From contig JAULSN010000003.1 of the NCBI GenBank assembly GCA_033439765.1, positions 6,300,308-6,364,307 of the forward strand: a stretch of 64,000 nt of DNA, in the 5' to 3' direction. Source of the stretch: Lasiosphaeria ovina. Its lineage: Eukaryota > Ascomycota > Sordariomycetes > Sordariales > Lasiosphaeriaceae. The notes beneath the pieces were generated by a model that ran no database searches, was not told the origin of the DNA, and saw only the letters and a list, made by a program, of their open reading frames with translations. Each line of letters opens with the position of its first letter. Positions within the stretch are counted from its first letter, which is position 1. A program made the translations under genes and the position numbers. This document shows, one piece after another, positions 34,549 through 48,617 of this stretch.

Positions 34549-37500
34549 TTCTGGAAGCCAAATCCACCTTGGAAACTGGTTGGGGGCTCTGTTGCTGCAG
34601 CGTTTCCTTTGACCCTCGGCCGGTGCCTGTCCTGACAGATTGCTTGTCGGTGCATCCTCCCGCAGTCGGGAGCTGACTCAATATCTTGCTAGGTTACGGA
34701 TGCGGATTCTTGCATTCCCTCCCTCGGAACTCTGGCACGTCTCGTGATACCATTGAGCCAACAATTCTTACGCGTACATACATTGTTGTCTCCCAGACCG
34801 CCATTTGCCGCCCCTCACCACCTCCAGCGGTCGTCCCAGGAGGGCTGAAGGCTGAAGGGTCAGTCAACGGCACGCAGGACCGGGCAGGCAATATGCAACA
34901 CAGTACGCAGAGGATCCGTACTCGGAGGTGAATTGACTCTTGCTTGGTCTGCAAGCTTCACCTCCACCACCCGTCGCCAACACGAACACGACTCGCCAAG
35001 CTCTTACTACCCGGGTTTGTCGCCCTGCGTCATCTTTTCCAATGTAAGCTGCGGCCACCGGGACCGGAATTCCGAAGCATTGCGCCGACGGTTGGGGTGG
35101 ATGCGGTCGCGTGGTGCTGGGTGAGCATGGCTGGGTCCGGGTCTAGGCCCCTATTTCCTCGTCTCCTTCTGCTTATTCAACTTGCTGCGATGGTGCAATT
35201 CTGCACGATGCATGAGGGCCTCAGCCCTGAGGCACTATCGTCATCGTGCCGACCCAGCTAACGGGGGAGCCCAATGGTCAATACGTGGAGAGAATATAAC
35301 ACCCACACACCCTCAAGTGTCCTCTCTCCCCCCCCCCCCCCTCCCGGCGTTTTCCCCTCATCAGCCTCCTAATGCTGAGTGAGCAACAGACATGTAACCA
35401 GCCTGGTTCCCGGTCACGGCTTCTACTGCAAAGTAGCTTCACCGTTCTCAGCCTCAACGCCACAAGAAACCTCACCCACCACTTCTGCGGGGGGGTGTCT
35501 TTCACATTCCTGCCCTGTGGATTAACTGCGACATGCCTACGAAGTCTGTTTGTCTGTATGGGTCTATGTACTTCGTCCTGTCCGGCAATAAAGAGGCAGT
35601 CTCGGAAGTGGCCGGGGCTTAGACCCACCTAGATCCTTTCTAGAGTGAGGGCCGTAATGTTTTTCCCTCGTCCCTTGTCACCGTTTCCTCCTCCCCCACT
35701 CGAAACGGACGGGACGTTGCGGGCTCACAGCGCTGCTGTCCATCATCCATCCAACCCCTCCTGGACCTGACGTAAATGCACATGCAAACGGGCAACAATC
35801 TCCTCGGGTACCAGCTCGGCGCCATAAACACCCTTGAAGAGACCCGATTATCTTCAAGGTATATCACCAATCGTATTGGCTTGGTCAAACTGATTCCCCA
35901 GATACATTTCGGAATTCTCCCCTACTCTGGAGCCATGCCTAACTGGCAGCAAAGGTTGGTCTCCCGCAACCTTTTGCGCGCGGGTGCATCCGCCTGGACC
36001 ATATTGTCCGTCCCAAGCTGTAAAATCGCGTCATGGCGGCATGCTATTGATAGTGTTGTACATACATAGCGCACGTATGTTGACGACAGACGTGTCAATA
36101 CCATCGCATGTTAATGGGGGTTTATTAGACAAACTGTGGCTCAACTGTGGGCAGGTCAACAAGGGTTTCTCACCGTTCCATCCTACGTGTGTCCACGGTG
36201 GGCTCATGACCGACCAGTGCCATTTTCACAATATGAATCATACCCAAAATATTTACTTAATTACATCAGTCACAAGCAGACACTAAGAAACAGTGGCAGC
36301 CTGCAACTTCCATGGAGATTGGCGGGACCCGACCTGGAAAAACGTCGCTCTAGTCGAACTGCTAGTCCCAACATGACTGTGACGCTGGCATGCACGTTTG
36401 TTCTTGTTAATCCTTCCCCCACCACCACCACAACCCCTCATCCAGAATCCCCAATGTTATTTGTTGGAAGCGAGCCCCGTCGGGCTGCATGAAGAGAGAA
36501 GGACACAGAGGCAGGGTCCCGTCTCCTCATAAGGTGTGTTTTCTCGTAAATGGGCCAACGGGATCGATACCATCTAGGCAAGTGGGCCGCAACATAAAAT
36601 CTATTATATCAGTCATTCCATTCCCTTCAAATAAGTCTTGATGGGGGATCCTCGGTTTGCTCCCATCTGCCTTTGCAACTCTAATAATCGAGCAATGCAA
36701 CACGGTTACGGCAAGGGAAAAGAGAGATGACGCAAAGTGAAAACGAGACGATGATACCAGTCAAACTCAAATGATGGTTTCGCTATACGCTTCCTCTTGA
36801 GCGTCCGAGAGAGGGGGTACGCCTTCCTGTCCGTGATGGACCTCCAGTGTTCCCGAGTACATAGTGTCGGTGTTTGTTGGCTTGGTTGCTTGGCTGCGAG
36901 CCAACGATCCAACAAAGCCCAGCTTGTGCGCCGTCGGGCTTCCAGGTTTCGTTTCCGCCGCGAAGATAGCTTCCAGACAGGCTTCTGTTTCCTCTCCAGT
37001 CTTGGCTCTCTAATGTGTCGTGCTTGCAGTTGCCGAGTGGCTGGCTGCCAATCAGTCATTCATGGTCACACCCTGGAAACAAGAATCTGAGTGTAACGAT
37101 TCCCATGCGCCGCAGTGGCGATAAACAGTGAAAAAATAGAAAGAAAAATCCCAACAAAAAAAACCCCCCTTCGGCCGATCAACGGCGAAAGCCCGCAGCA
37201 AGCCACCAAGCAGCTTCCAAGCCAGCCACCTGTCGACGGCCCAGATCACGAGAGCCAGATCGACGGGATACGCGTACACGCAAGGCATGCCATAGCACGT
37301 AGGTACGCGACCATCTGAGCCGCGTACGCGGGTCGTTTCAACTTCGGGAAAGCACCCAAAACGATTATGCGGAAGCAAAACGGGAAGAAAAGTTGGAAGT
37401 CTCTGCCAGATTGGGCAGCGCCCCAGAGGTTTTCAGCTGGCCTTGGGCGAGCCTCAACATGGTCACCCGACTGCAACAATTTTTTATGCCCTACTTGGCG

Positions 37501-40500
37501 ATGGCGACGAGAAGACAAAAAGGGAGAAAAAGACCAGATCTAGATTAATTAATGTACAAAATTAAATAAAAAAAGAAATCCCGAAAGACGGCAGGAAAGG
37601 TTCAAGGCAATAAGGGAGGTGCATGCTCCGCCGTGCCTTCCTGTCTACTTTCAGGCCAGAAAATAGCGTGCAAGCTGGGGGACGGAGTGCATATACACGT
37701 ATCCAGGTAGAATCTCGGCGCTGATAACGAAAAGTGTGCGGCTGACTATTGGGCTTCGTTTCCGCTCTCACATCGTCACTGTCGTCGTCGTTGTCGACGA
37801 TATGGCAGTTTTGGCGTTGGTAGTCCCGGTTATCGGGGCGGATCATCCCAGCGCCTGCCAGCCCCAGATGGTAGGCCCCGCGTTTGGAGGGGCGCTGAGC
37901 GCCACAGAGGGGCTGTTTTTCAGCTCCGAGCCCAGACGATACAACAACGATGATGGTGGGGTACTCGTCGAGAGAAGACAAGAAAAACGGAAGCACGACG
38001 CATCTACGTCGGATGCCAGACCGATACGAGTAACTCAAAGAGGGCATATCGGATATTGAATGCATTCGGAGTTGTTGTCAACTCTATTTCTCATTGCCCT
38101 CCACGCAACCCACTTCCCCATCGGCAAAGCACCACCTCCGCGGACAAAAAGACCCTGACGGCTGACCAAGCGAGCGGCACTGAGGTCACGCCGCGCCGTT
38201 CCGACCACCACCGACCCGCCCCGCAGCGCGGCCGCATTCATTCCCACTCAGCAGGCGAAAAGGCGAAAGAAAGAAAGAGAACGCGTGGCCGGGGCCTATT
38301 CCAAGACTACCGAACCAATACACTTGAGTTGCCAGGTTTACGGGATATGTGTAAGTGATTAATCATGTTCAACCCCGGCTCGAGATCGGACCGGATCGTC
38401 GTCGACTGGCTTGGCAGGTAACGTCGAGGACGTGTATCTCAAGGTACAGTGCCTGGTAGCTCAAGTCACTCTATGTTTCCCTCGTCTCGAACGGAGATCT
38501 TGGTAGGGGCATTACTCTGAAGGGTAGGTAGGCACCTAGGTGAGTAGTTCTGTTTTTTTTGTCTTTCCTCTCTTGTATCAGATTCTCCTGTGTCAGATAA
38601 ATACCTGCCTGCCTTGGTAGTTGCTGTTATTGGTGTTGGTGTTGCGTGTACACTAATTACCAGGACACCGGAAAACGCCGTTCGCATTAGGGTTTGTTGC
38701 CCAGAAAGCGTCACCGAGATCGAGACAGGGACGTTTCGTCCCCTCCACCCCCGGCCACTAGGGCCAGATGTGTCGATGTCGCCGCATCAACCACTGTCCG
38801 ACAGTGGCTCTGTGCGAGCAGTCGGAGCGGGTCCGGCTTTGCTTCCAGGTTGTTGGTTCCATGTCTCCTGCTTCCCCCACGTTCACATGCAAACCCTGTC
38901 GGCACACGACACGGCGACATCCAACGCAAAGGAACTTCTTCTGGAGACTTGACGGTTACATTTTTCGGATTGCTGATTTATTTATTTTTTAATTTTTAAT
39001 TTTTTGTTCACCAGGGCTGATTAGTCTGATGCACCTAGTTATGGAAGCCGGGGGGCATCCCCCTTGAACACCCCACCCCGTCTCGGAGGGCACCTTCCAC
39101 AGCTGGAAGGTCGGGAGAAGCCCTGAGAACCAGTTTCTAGAAGACTTCCTCGCCTTAGCTCAAGCCTCTGAGGTCACTGGTATTTTTTTGTTGGTTATGT
39201 GAGCACGTATCCATACGTTCGGCCTTTTCCTCTGCGTTATACCGAGTATGTACTGTACATACAATAGTACAATAACACGTACATCAATCGACCGTTTGGG
39301 CAGGCCGGCACGGTTGATCGGCAGGGCCGCGGATCTCAATCGTGTCGGTCGGTGCCCAGACACCTTCTCCTCGGCCAAACCTTGAACTGAGGGGCCCTCC
39401 CCTTTCCCTTCCCCGGACAGTAACCGTGCAGTGCGAGGGCGAAATCCAGACCTACCACGTTACTTGACGTTTGACACTGTCGATCCGCGGAATCTCACCC
39501 GCTAGCCCGCTGCTGTCCTGGACTCTGCCTGTCACCAAACCTAATTATGCCGAGATGCGCGCCGCCGCCGCCTCTCCTAGACGTGGGCCCGGGTATGCTA
39601 CGTATTACTCGGCCGTTTCTGGCTGGCGCACGATTAGAGAAAGAAAAATATTTTTGCGTGTTTTTGTTACACGCAAACACCAGGTGTCAAGTTGGTGCGC
39701 AAGTATCTGGTAAGCCTCCAGCCTGTAAAGGTATCGTGTGGATGCCCAGATGCCCATATCATGGTCACGCCATGTCTTGTCACTCGGCTCGTAGGCAATT
39801 ATGGGTTTGCGGCTCAATCAACAGTCTCACACCAACATGGAACGGCTATTCACATCAAAAAGGTGTGCTTTCTTTTGGCAACGGAGATCGCCTTTATCGC
39901 GGCTCGGCGGCGGTCGGCATGCACCCCTCCCCCGCTTTCCCCTCTGAAAGGCTTCTCCTATCATGGCATTATCTTTTGACTGAACCACACGGGATGCCCG
40001 CACCTGGCAGCTCTCGAGATCTCGCTACCATGGTTCGTCTCCGGCACGGCTTGGTGCTACTGGCATGCAAAGACACTTCTGGAGTAAAGCAGCTGTTGCG
40101 GCCCGGGGCCTGAAGGATCGTGACCGATGCAAGAGCGTAATCTGTACGCCCCGTCTCGAACCCCTGGAGTCCGATTTACGTCTTTCTTTGCCATGAAATC
40201 TTACACGTCGTGTAATACCAACATACCATACCCAGAATCCCGTGCTGGGGCCTGGGAAGCATCCATGACGCGCAGCCAATGCCAAGCCCTGTTTTGCTCG
40301 GCCTTGTTGCTGTTTCTTGCTGTTTCTTTGCTCCCTCGGCCTCTCACTACGGGACCCTTGTCCTGGCTGACGGCGTTTTGCTCCTTTTTGTCCTTGTATT
40401 GCGCCTAGATACGGTACCCTTTGGTATATTTCCGGAAGGACATCCGAGATGACACTTCAAACCTCCTCATCGATGTCGATTCCCCAAGTCTGGGCGGGTA

Positions 40501-43323
40501 TTGCAATCCTTTCCCGCCGGAAATACTCCGCCGCCCTATCGACAAAAAGCAAAAAAAGGGGGGGAAAGGGTTGCAATCGCGTCTCGCTTTATCCGGCCAA
40601 GTCGATGGGAGCCGCATCCTCCTAAGACATGCCTCGGCCGCCCGGGCGCGAGCGACGGCGTAACGCTCGCAGGCAAACAGCAAACCCTGGCCCCTTGTAT
40701 GAGTCGAATGCACCTTCATCTCGAGACTGCAGATGGAGATTTGCCAGCAGCCGCCTGTGTAGCTACCCTGCACTTCACAAAGACCAATACGCGTTTTCAA
40801 TGGTCTACCACAGCAAAAACGCGGACTGGGAAAATGGGTTATTTCTTTTATTAAAAATATCCTTTTCCATGCTTCTCATCTCCGTCAGCGATCTGATCCG
40901 CACAATGCGGTATTAATTCCGCCTCCTCCTCGCCATAAAAAAAGGGACAAGGCAAAAAGGGAATACCGATGCGCAATTACGGAGCTCGTAACGAAGTTAG
41001 CTCCATTCAGCCCCAAAAGCCTGCAGGGGAGGAGGAGGGTCGTCCCGCATTTCCCTGGCTCTCTCCTTTTTTTTCTGAACGCTATTTTTGCCCCAATGCA
41101 GAAGCCTTCGATGTAGCCACGATCCGGACACCCGGGTTTGGCTCCCCTTTGGGCGGCCCGGTGAGCACACCGATCGAAACCTCGGTGAGCCGGTGGCAAA
41201 ATTATGTCATGGTTTTCTCTTCCGTGCCGAGCTAACGGAAAAAATGTCTCTTTTTGGCGTTTTTCGGCGGTAATAAGAAGGTACGGAGTATCCAGGACTT
41301 AATAATTGTGGGCAGTGCATTATGCGAGCGAGACGTGTGCTCGCGTGCCTTTGCCCCCCCGCGCGCCGCTCACTCCTGCCGGGATGGAGTAGAAGTGGCC
41401 GCCTTGCTTCGGGATATTGTTCTTTCTCAGTCTTCCATTTCTTCGCAGCATCACCATCAGCCCTATCGACGATATACGCTGGTATCCACCGTCCGGCGAG
41501 CTCGGGGACTGTTGGTGGCGCCTTGCCCGCGACATGTGACACCAGGTCCCCTGGCAGCCCTAGCTCTGTTCTTGAGTCTCGTCTCATGTTGCACTGCAAT
41601 AAAGTCTGGATGGTTAGTTGGTTGGTTGGTGAGAGGTGCTTCCATCGACCGGGTACCTTACCTAATAACGCCTAGGCCGTTTCGCCCTGCCGTCCCGTGT
41701 GCCCCTGTGGCGACAAAATTTAAAAGGTTGGCTGTGGTTGGTTATCGTTACGAGGTCGTGTTGTAGTTCCCAAGAGAAAAAGAAAAGCAAAGACTAAAAG
41801 CCCGGCTGGCCCAATCCAGTCTCATGCTCGTCTCGTGCCGAAACGTCACAAGTTGATGAGAGGGCACTGCCAAGCGTGAGTGAAGCGACCTCTTTCGCTA
41901 CTCGGTCACAATGTGTCCGGAGATGCTGATTAGTCCACCTGGAAATGAAATGGGAGCTCGCCGTCTTGGCTTCGATTACTTCCAACGGGCTGGTTGAGCC
42001 TCAGCTCCACAGGCACGGTCTAGGCTTTCAGCAATGTGTCAATGCTAATCTATAATGGGAGCTAGTCGCCGATGCGAGGGCATTCAAAGTTTCGACGCCA
42101 ATATTAAGTGTGTGGGACATTCACTCACCAATCCATAGCGTCATAGTGCGCCCAGTTAGATGGTTAGGCAGTGCGTGGTCTCAGAGCGAGATGCCAAGCG
42201 ACTGCCCAGGAAGTAGCCTGGCAACGCGCTGCTTAAGGCGCAGTCTGGAAAGTGACGTGTTAGACTCATTTGTATGAATAGCGGGTTGAATGTCAGATAT
42301 CGTTTGGACTTTCGTAACATGCCGTCTCAGTTACCTTCAAAGCGTTGCATTGCAGTAAGGATACTCTCAGAAGATTAAAATGTGAACTAACTCAACTAGT
42401 TGAGATGTGCTGTACACGGTTATACTGAAACACGAGGTGAATCAAGAGCATATAAACAACCCCTTGACTGTCACTTATTAGACAAAGGAATGCCTATTTA
42501 CTATAGTCACCAGTCAAGTTCACTGCGCGAGTGTCAGCGTGGATGACGCTGGGTCCGTAGGATTTTGAAAACATTTCATACGAGGATTCTAAACAGACCC
42601 TAGTTGTTTCTATTTGGTTCCTGTCTTCTTTCCGCCCACGATAAGAAGGAAATAGTTGATTTGTGTCTTTTAAGTCCACAAACAGGGTTGAGTCATAACT
42701 GCCTGCCTAGATGGCCTACAGATAGGAAGGTAAAGATCTATTCGAAATGGGGCCAAATTGCCAGCACGAACCCACCGGCCAATATGCATGTCTCGCAGAA
42801 TCCTCTTAACCTCTTCCTGCACACCTCAGAACTCACAATCCTCAAATTACGCTGCAAAGCCGCTAACTAAATGCATCACTTGCCACCTCCAACGCAAAGC
42901 CGGAAAAAAATCTGACAGTCCACTCTATCTCCTTCTTCCATAAGTCTATGACTAAGTGCCGCACATCTAATTAGGGCTAACGACAGACTGATGATAGATT
43001 GTTTGCAGATTCAAACGCAAGGTCCTTTCTTCCAAGGCAATGAATGCCATTTTTATTTTTATTGTTCGTCATTAGTCAGACTGCCGGAGCGTGGCCGTGT
43101 GGCGGCAGTGCCTCCCAGTGACCCGGGTGGATGGTGTCACCACCAGCAGAGACCTTTTGGCGATCCGACTCTGACCCACGCACTTGCCTTGGTAGGTAGT
43201 TAGGTACTTGCACATGCGCCACAAGACAGAAGTGATTCTGGAATAATTAGGTGCCTCGTACAGCACAGTCTGAGCACGTCAGAACTAATTAAACAACACG
43301 GGCCCGCGATGTAATAATTCATG

Positions 43324-43373
43324 ATGCAGCTCCTCGCCAGGAGGATCAATGTAGCTCCTCACTAGGAGGATCA
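43324..43373. repeat. 25-bp tandem duplication with internal palindrome
   Basis: Two adjacent 25-bp copies, each containing CTCCT-4 nt-AGGAG. They differ at three positions, all transitions, two of them CpA versus TpA. Confidence 0.85.
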
Positions 43374-43591
43374 AAATCAAATCGTGCCCCCTTCTTGTCT
43401 GGTGTGCCCGCCCACTGCAGCTGATTCTGAGAGGGAGAAAGAAAAAATATCAAAGCTCTGTGTTCTGCGGCGGGCGGACTTCAGCTCTGGCGTCCGCGGG
43501 AACCGGAGCACGGACGATGGCGGTTTATCTGAAGCAGGACCTCGACACCGCGGTAAAGATCTTGTGCGCTCCTTCGTTGCCGGCGGGAGGT

Positions 43592-43593
43592 GA

Positions 43594-43630
<37 letters not shown>
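43592..43630. repeat. GGC trinucleotide run
   Basis: About a dozen GGC/CGG units in a row. The opposite strand reads as polyproline, but the surrounding frame shows no other coding feature. Confidence 0.9.
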
Positions 43631-46600
43631 GCTCAGAAAGGACCCGCGGAAAACAAGCATACCTACCTTCTTTAGTCTCCTGTCACTGTGGGCGCGGCAG
43701 GCAAGGGACCTTTGCTTTTGAAGGATTTGGCTCGACTGGAGGTAATGTATGCGGGCTTTTCTCTGCACAGGCATGCTGCTGCCACGCGGCGCATATCACG
43801 GATTCGGACATTGGAAGACAGAACGCCCCGCGCCACCTTTGACGAACGGTCACGGACCATGGCCCGGGCGGTCCGCGGATGGAGTTGGAGTTGCCCAATT
43901 GTTTTGTGTGGCTGGCTCATGGCACGCATGGTGGTGCCGGTGACCATTGTTGAGTAATCCACCGGCATCCTTCTGCCCACCGAGGCTTGTAAGTTGTGAG
44001 GTCTGTGGTGCTTCATTGGTCTTGAGTTCTTTGGGATGGTGGGTTGAGGCATGTGACCAAGGCTTATCAGTGCTTGAGGACCCAAACAGGTATGTCGGTG
44101 ATTCAATGTGTTGTTTAAAGCATGGAGGGTTGTTGCTGAGCGTTCATGTGGTTCGCCATAGTGCCTTTAAGTTGCAGATTTGATGTGCAAGCGGGGGTCG
44201 GGGGTCAACGCACAGCTAGAGAGTAGTGTCGAGATTGCAAAGCAGGTTAAGGCTCTTAACAATCTTAAAGAGAGAAAAAGAAACCGCAAAGTGGAAGAAT
44301 AAGTGCACAAGAAACAGCGGGAGAAGAGAGTTGTTGGTAGTCATTAGATCGTGAGGCAGCTCCACTCTCAGAAAGTGGGGCAAAGCAAAAAAGAAAAACA
44401 TACAACACCAGGGGTTCGCTGGTCGTCACCGACCCAACTACTAGTCTGGCCCTTAGTTGTTTATCGAGGGGAGAGCGGACGGGATCCCGAGTTTTCAGCT
44501 AGGTATGGTCGTATGTGTCTTGTTTGGCTCGAATCAGAGAGTATGAGGGAGCGGCGACTTTGATTCAGTGCGGGGTGCCAGAAGTCCCCAGGACCATCCG
44601 AGGCTCGGTGACAAGTTACCCGTCTGGCGATTGCTATTCTCTGGGTCGGTCCCGGCTGAGGCCGTACCGGTCTACTTGATAGTTGAGAGGATTTACGGCT
44701 GCAATGCAGATTACTCTTCCCGATGACCTCGACTGACTGACGCATGACCTTGTCCGACACCCGGCGCCCTATGATGGGAAGACTTAATTAAGGACGATGG
44801 CGCTAAGAAGAGAAAACCTGTTATTGCAAAATCCTTTAACCCGGATTCAACGAGTTGCTGGTACTCTTGAGTGGTTGTGTGGTGGTAGTTTCAGAAATTA
44901 AGTTAATAGGCAAACTCTAGCCTTAACTGCAAGGCCGTCGACACAATGACACATTCGACTCCTTGTCCATCTCTGGAGTCGCTTTTAATTTAATTAGTAG
45001 TTTATGAGCATTGATTGAGACTAGCATCAATGCTGGCTGCGGCTCGTAGTTAAGACATTCAAGATCTTCCGTCTCGGGATTTCAACGGAAGACCCATGTC
45101 GTTTTAGCCCTACCAAGCGACCAAGCCATAATGGCAGGACTGCTCCTGCAGAGCCCTTTACCCACTGCCCCCATAATTCACCGGCCTGGATAGGATCGGA
45201 GGTTTTTTGCTGCGGGCTACCAACTCTATTCCCCGGTAGCGGACGGCGCCTCCAGCCCAACCACTTCCGTCCACGACCTGTGCCGCTCGGCGTTCGCGCT
45301 TCTACCACCCACTAATAGCTATTGATGATGGGAATGTGGTAGCGAGCTGGGCTCCGTGCACTCGTGCACTGACAGGTCCTAACCTGCTGCTTTAGCCCTG
45401 GCTCCCAGCACCGTAGGCTGACCAGGCAGGATTCACGAGCCAAGCTGCCATGGGGACGAGAGCCCCGTCGTTCCGGCATAGACACCTGCACCCTACCCTC
45501 CCGCGTTCGAAGGCTACCTTGCCAAAATGGACCACAGGGTGGTGTCGTTGTCCTCAGTAAGCAACCCACTCTATTTGATGGCAACGATCTGAAGACGAGC
45601 AATGCGAGACAGGGAAAAGCGGCGCCTTGTTCCGGGACCGAGGGCAAGCGCAGTTACCACCTGGCAGGCCTTGGACATGGTGCAAGATGGATGTTATCGA
45701 ATAGATAACGATTCACGATACGATTAACCGCATTTGCTCATTGGCGCCGCTCGAGGGCCGCGATGTAGTCGAAGGAAGCTTGGCAGGCGTTTATAACACG
45801 ATTGTAGCAGTGACAAACGCGCAAATTTCGTTGTCAGCTGCGTCTAATTAATTAACTTCATTGGGCTTGAGCACAGATAGTCCACTTTGCAAAACCCGCG
45901 CGCACCTCGTCGTGTGTGGTGATTGGATCCTTCAAGCGCTCTTTTTGGGCAAAAAACGGCAAATGGAAAGCCCTCCCCCTTGGCGCAGTAGCGGGTGGTT
46001 TTGTTGAGACGGACGTGCCGCCCCGCTGTCGCTGATTGCTAGCCCGAACCGGGTGTCCAGCGGCGTAGCTGTCTGCGAGGCGTCTGCAAATAAAATCCCA
46101 CGGAGGCGTGGAAAACAGGGCCTGTGCGGAGCGATGCTGCCCTGCTGTGGCAGAGTCCCTTTCTTGCAAGCTTGGCTTGGGCGGTTTCCCTCCCGTCACA
46201 CTAATTCCCTACGTGGTGCCAAGCGATTATCGTCTAAAGTGGCTCTGACGTCCCATGTGCCGTGCGGAGGGTCAGGGGGAGAAACATGAGAGGAAACAGT
46301 TGCCACGGTGGCGTCGGGAGGACGAGGCTTTTCGCGGGCTGCTGTGGGACGGCACTAACACAAGTTCCGTGCCGAAACGCCTGCGCCGGGGTTGAATCCT
46401 GTGGGAGGACAAGTGGCGGCGGGGGGTTTATGGGGGTCCGATTCAAGACGGTCGATTCTGCCATGCCCTGTCACGCTGGCCAAGCTCGCTGTCCGCCGCA
46501 TTCGGCCTCCGGGTGCACGGGTGCAGCTTTAATTGCTGTTGTGCGGTCCGAAGCGTAAGTGGGACATCGGCCTGCCGCCTCTGGGGACCCCAACTTGGCG

Positions 46601-48320
46601 TCGGATATAGATTTTAGACATACGTGCCATGCAGACGCCCCAATCAAGCTCCCGCACCTCTAATTAGTTCGTGTTGACGCTAGACTATCTATATTGACCC
46701 GTTGTGGTGTCTGCTACGTTTCCAAGGCGTGATGAAACAAGCCTCATGTTGCTTCTGGGTGCATGGAGTCGGTGCTCAGATGGTCCGTTTTCAACTAAGT
46801 AGCCCTGATGGGGCTTTGTCTCGGGTGAGATTCCTTCTTCACGTGAAGTTTACACGAACCTCCTCTGCATTGTGTCGATACGGGGCACTTGAAGAATTCA
46901 GGATGAAGATGTGCACGAAAGAGACCGTGAGTGATTTGCGACTTCTCGGAGTTGGATCTGAAGGTAGTTATTCCGACTAGGTTATGAATGGTTCAAGTTT
47001 GTCATTAGACTCGGCGACTACAGGGTGACAAAGACCAATTTGTGTTTGATTGCCGTGTGTAGCTGCCGTGAAATGTTAGTGGGAAGTTAATAGCTTGAAA
47101 ATCAAAGACCGCAATAGAAATATTCCATGTTGATGATGTCGGAAACATTAATTATACTAGCCTAGGGGTCATAGGTCAAAGGATAATGGGATACGGGAAA
47201 TAAAGATTTTACCGAATATACGATAAAATAGAAATGATTTATATTTCGTTATCATTGATGGAAAAACGAAGTTCCAAAGCGTGCTTCCATTTGATGCACA
47301 CGCACCCCCTTCTCCTCAGTTAAACCGGGGTCCAGTCGCAAACAGTGCGGTCCACTGTGTTTCCCGGAAGCTTCGATTATGATGGCGCCGGCGGACGGAC
47401 CGCGGTGTGGTCTAGCTGCGATCTAGGTGAAACCGGCACCTTCTAGTTTTACCTATGATAGGACCCGGGGAAGGGACCTGGTTTCGACACTTTGGTCCCG
47501 GCAGGCAAGATGCAACCCGTGAAATGATTCGTCCTAATACGGTTGAAACATGTGGCTGTATCCCGAAGGGCCTCTGGCCCTCTACACGGACTGCTCGGCG
47601 CCGGGCTGGAAAAGCTTCATTCAATGCCCCTTCCTTCCCTTTACCTACCATGATACCTTCTATACAGTTGACGTCCGATTGAGATTCTATGCCTTGAGGC
47701 TCGCCGCAACGATCTTTAATTAGGCCGTCCAGCCCGGGTGCACCACCCGCCTCAATAGCCAAGCCCCCAATCTAGTTGTGGTATGTTGTTCTTATCTCCC
47801 GTCCACCTGCGTAAGGGGGCTAATTGAACCCGCCACCCGAGAGATTCTGGCTAGGTACCTTGGTCGAATCAGTTTGACGGAATATGAAACAGGCACGCTG
47901 GCTTGTGTGAGCCCAGTGGCCCGCCAAGCGGCCCCCAATGGCGAGTTTCGACAGTCTTTCGACTTGGCCCCCACTTTGCTTATCGCAGCATTGATCGCAT
48001 AGGGGCTCCCTTCCCCCCCTTTTTCCGAAGCAGGCCATTTGAATACGAGCTAATTTACTTGGAATGCTGATCTGCTAAGTCCGACGGCGGAGTTGGGCCG
48101 GCATAGAGACACTTTGGCACCGCGGCAGGCAACGTCCTCTAACTCTGAAAATCCGTGCCGCCCCCCCAGCAAGTGTGATTCGCGATAACCTGCCAACCAT
48201 TTAGGGGGGGTGGTCCGGGACCAAAATGGGATCAAAATGTAATAATCAACGCAGAGGCGAGAGTGGTGTGGATAGTCTAGCAAATGAACTTATGCACGAC
48301 TGGAAGAGCTAATTTTCCTA

Positions 48321-48617
48321 ATGCTCATGAGTCACGGGCCAGCTACTCTTAGCGTCTCTTATCGGACAGTGCTCGGGCGGAACTGGTATCTGCCGCCGCC
48401 GCCCTATGGTCAACAGTTGAGCGGAGGTCAAGTCCCGGCTGGTGAGCAGTACCCGCCGAATGTCCCGCTGGGAGGAGCGCCCGTGTTTGCAGAGGTCTCT
48501 GGCGCCGGGGTTGGGCTGCGCGAAATGGATGGTGGTGGTGGCGGGTCTGCTGTTGGGACGGAGTTGCCTGTCCAGGCGTATAGTCGTGGGCCGATGAAAT
48601 GCCGCAGGGAAACCTGA
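48321..48617 (+). pseudogene. Coding-like orphan fragment, Pro/Gly/Gln-rich tail
   Basis: A 98-codon plus frame reads PPPPYGQQLSGGQVPAGEQY in its first half and LREMDGGGGG later. This kind of low-complexity Pro-Tyr-Gly-Gln tail often closes cytoplasmic ends of fungal membrane proteins. No upstream exon, membrane segment or splice site could be attached. It may be a 3' relic of a lost gene, a terminal exon whose other exons I could not recognise, or chance. Confidence 0.25.

Larger units (their letters stand above)
24317..48320. other. 24-kb region with no recognisable gene
   Basis: Frames of up to 270 codons exist on both strands, but none shows a domain, a plausible exon chain or a frame clearly better than its competitors. 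Composition is close to that of the gene-bearing left part, and there is no RIP-like A+T excess. Visible items are an ACGCAC microsatellite near 34504-34548, a GGC run near 43592-43630, a 25-bp duplication at 43324-43373, a C-run at 35330-35342 and scattered A/T-runs. No tRNA or 5S rRNA gene was detected by eye. Genes made of many small exons, or noncoding RNAs, could be missed. Confidence 0.5.

Noticed and set aside
37562..38065. 167-codon minus-strand open frame
   Set aside because: Basic/Ser-rich with no recognisable block, and an equally long plus frame overlaps it.
43481..43774. Minus frame with polyproline
   Set aside because: The proline run is just the GGC repeat; flanks show no coding signal.
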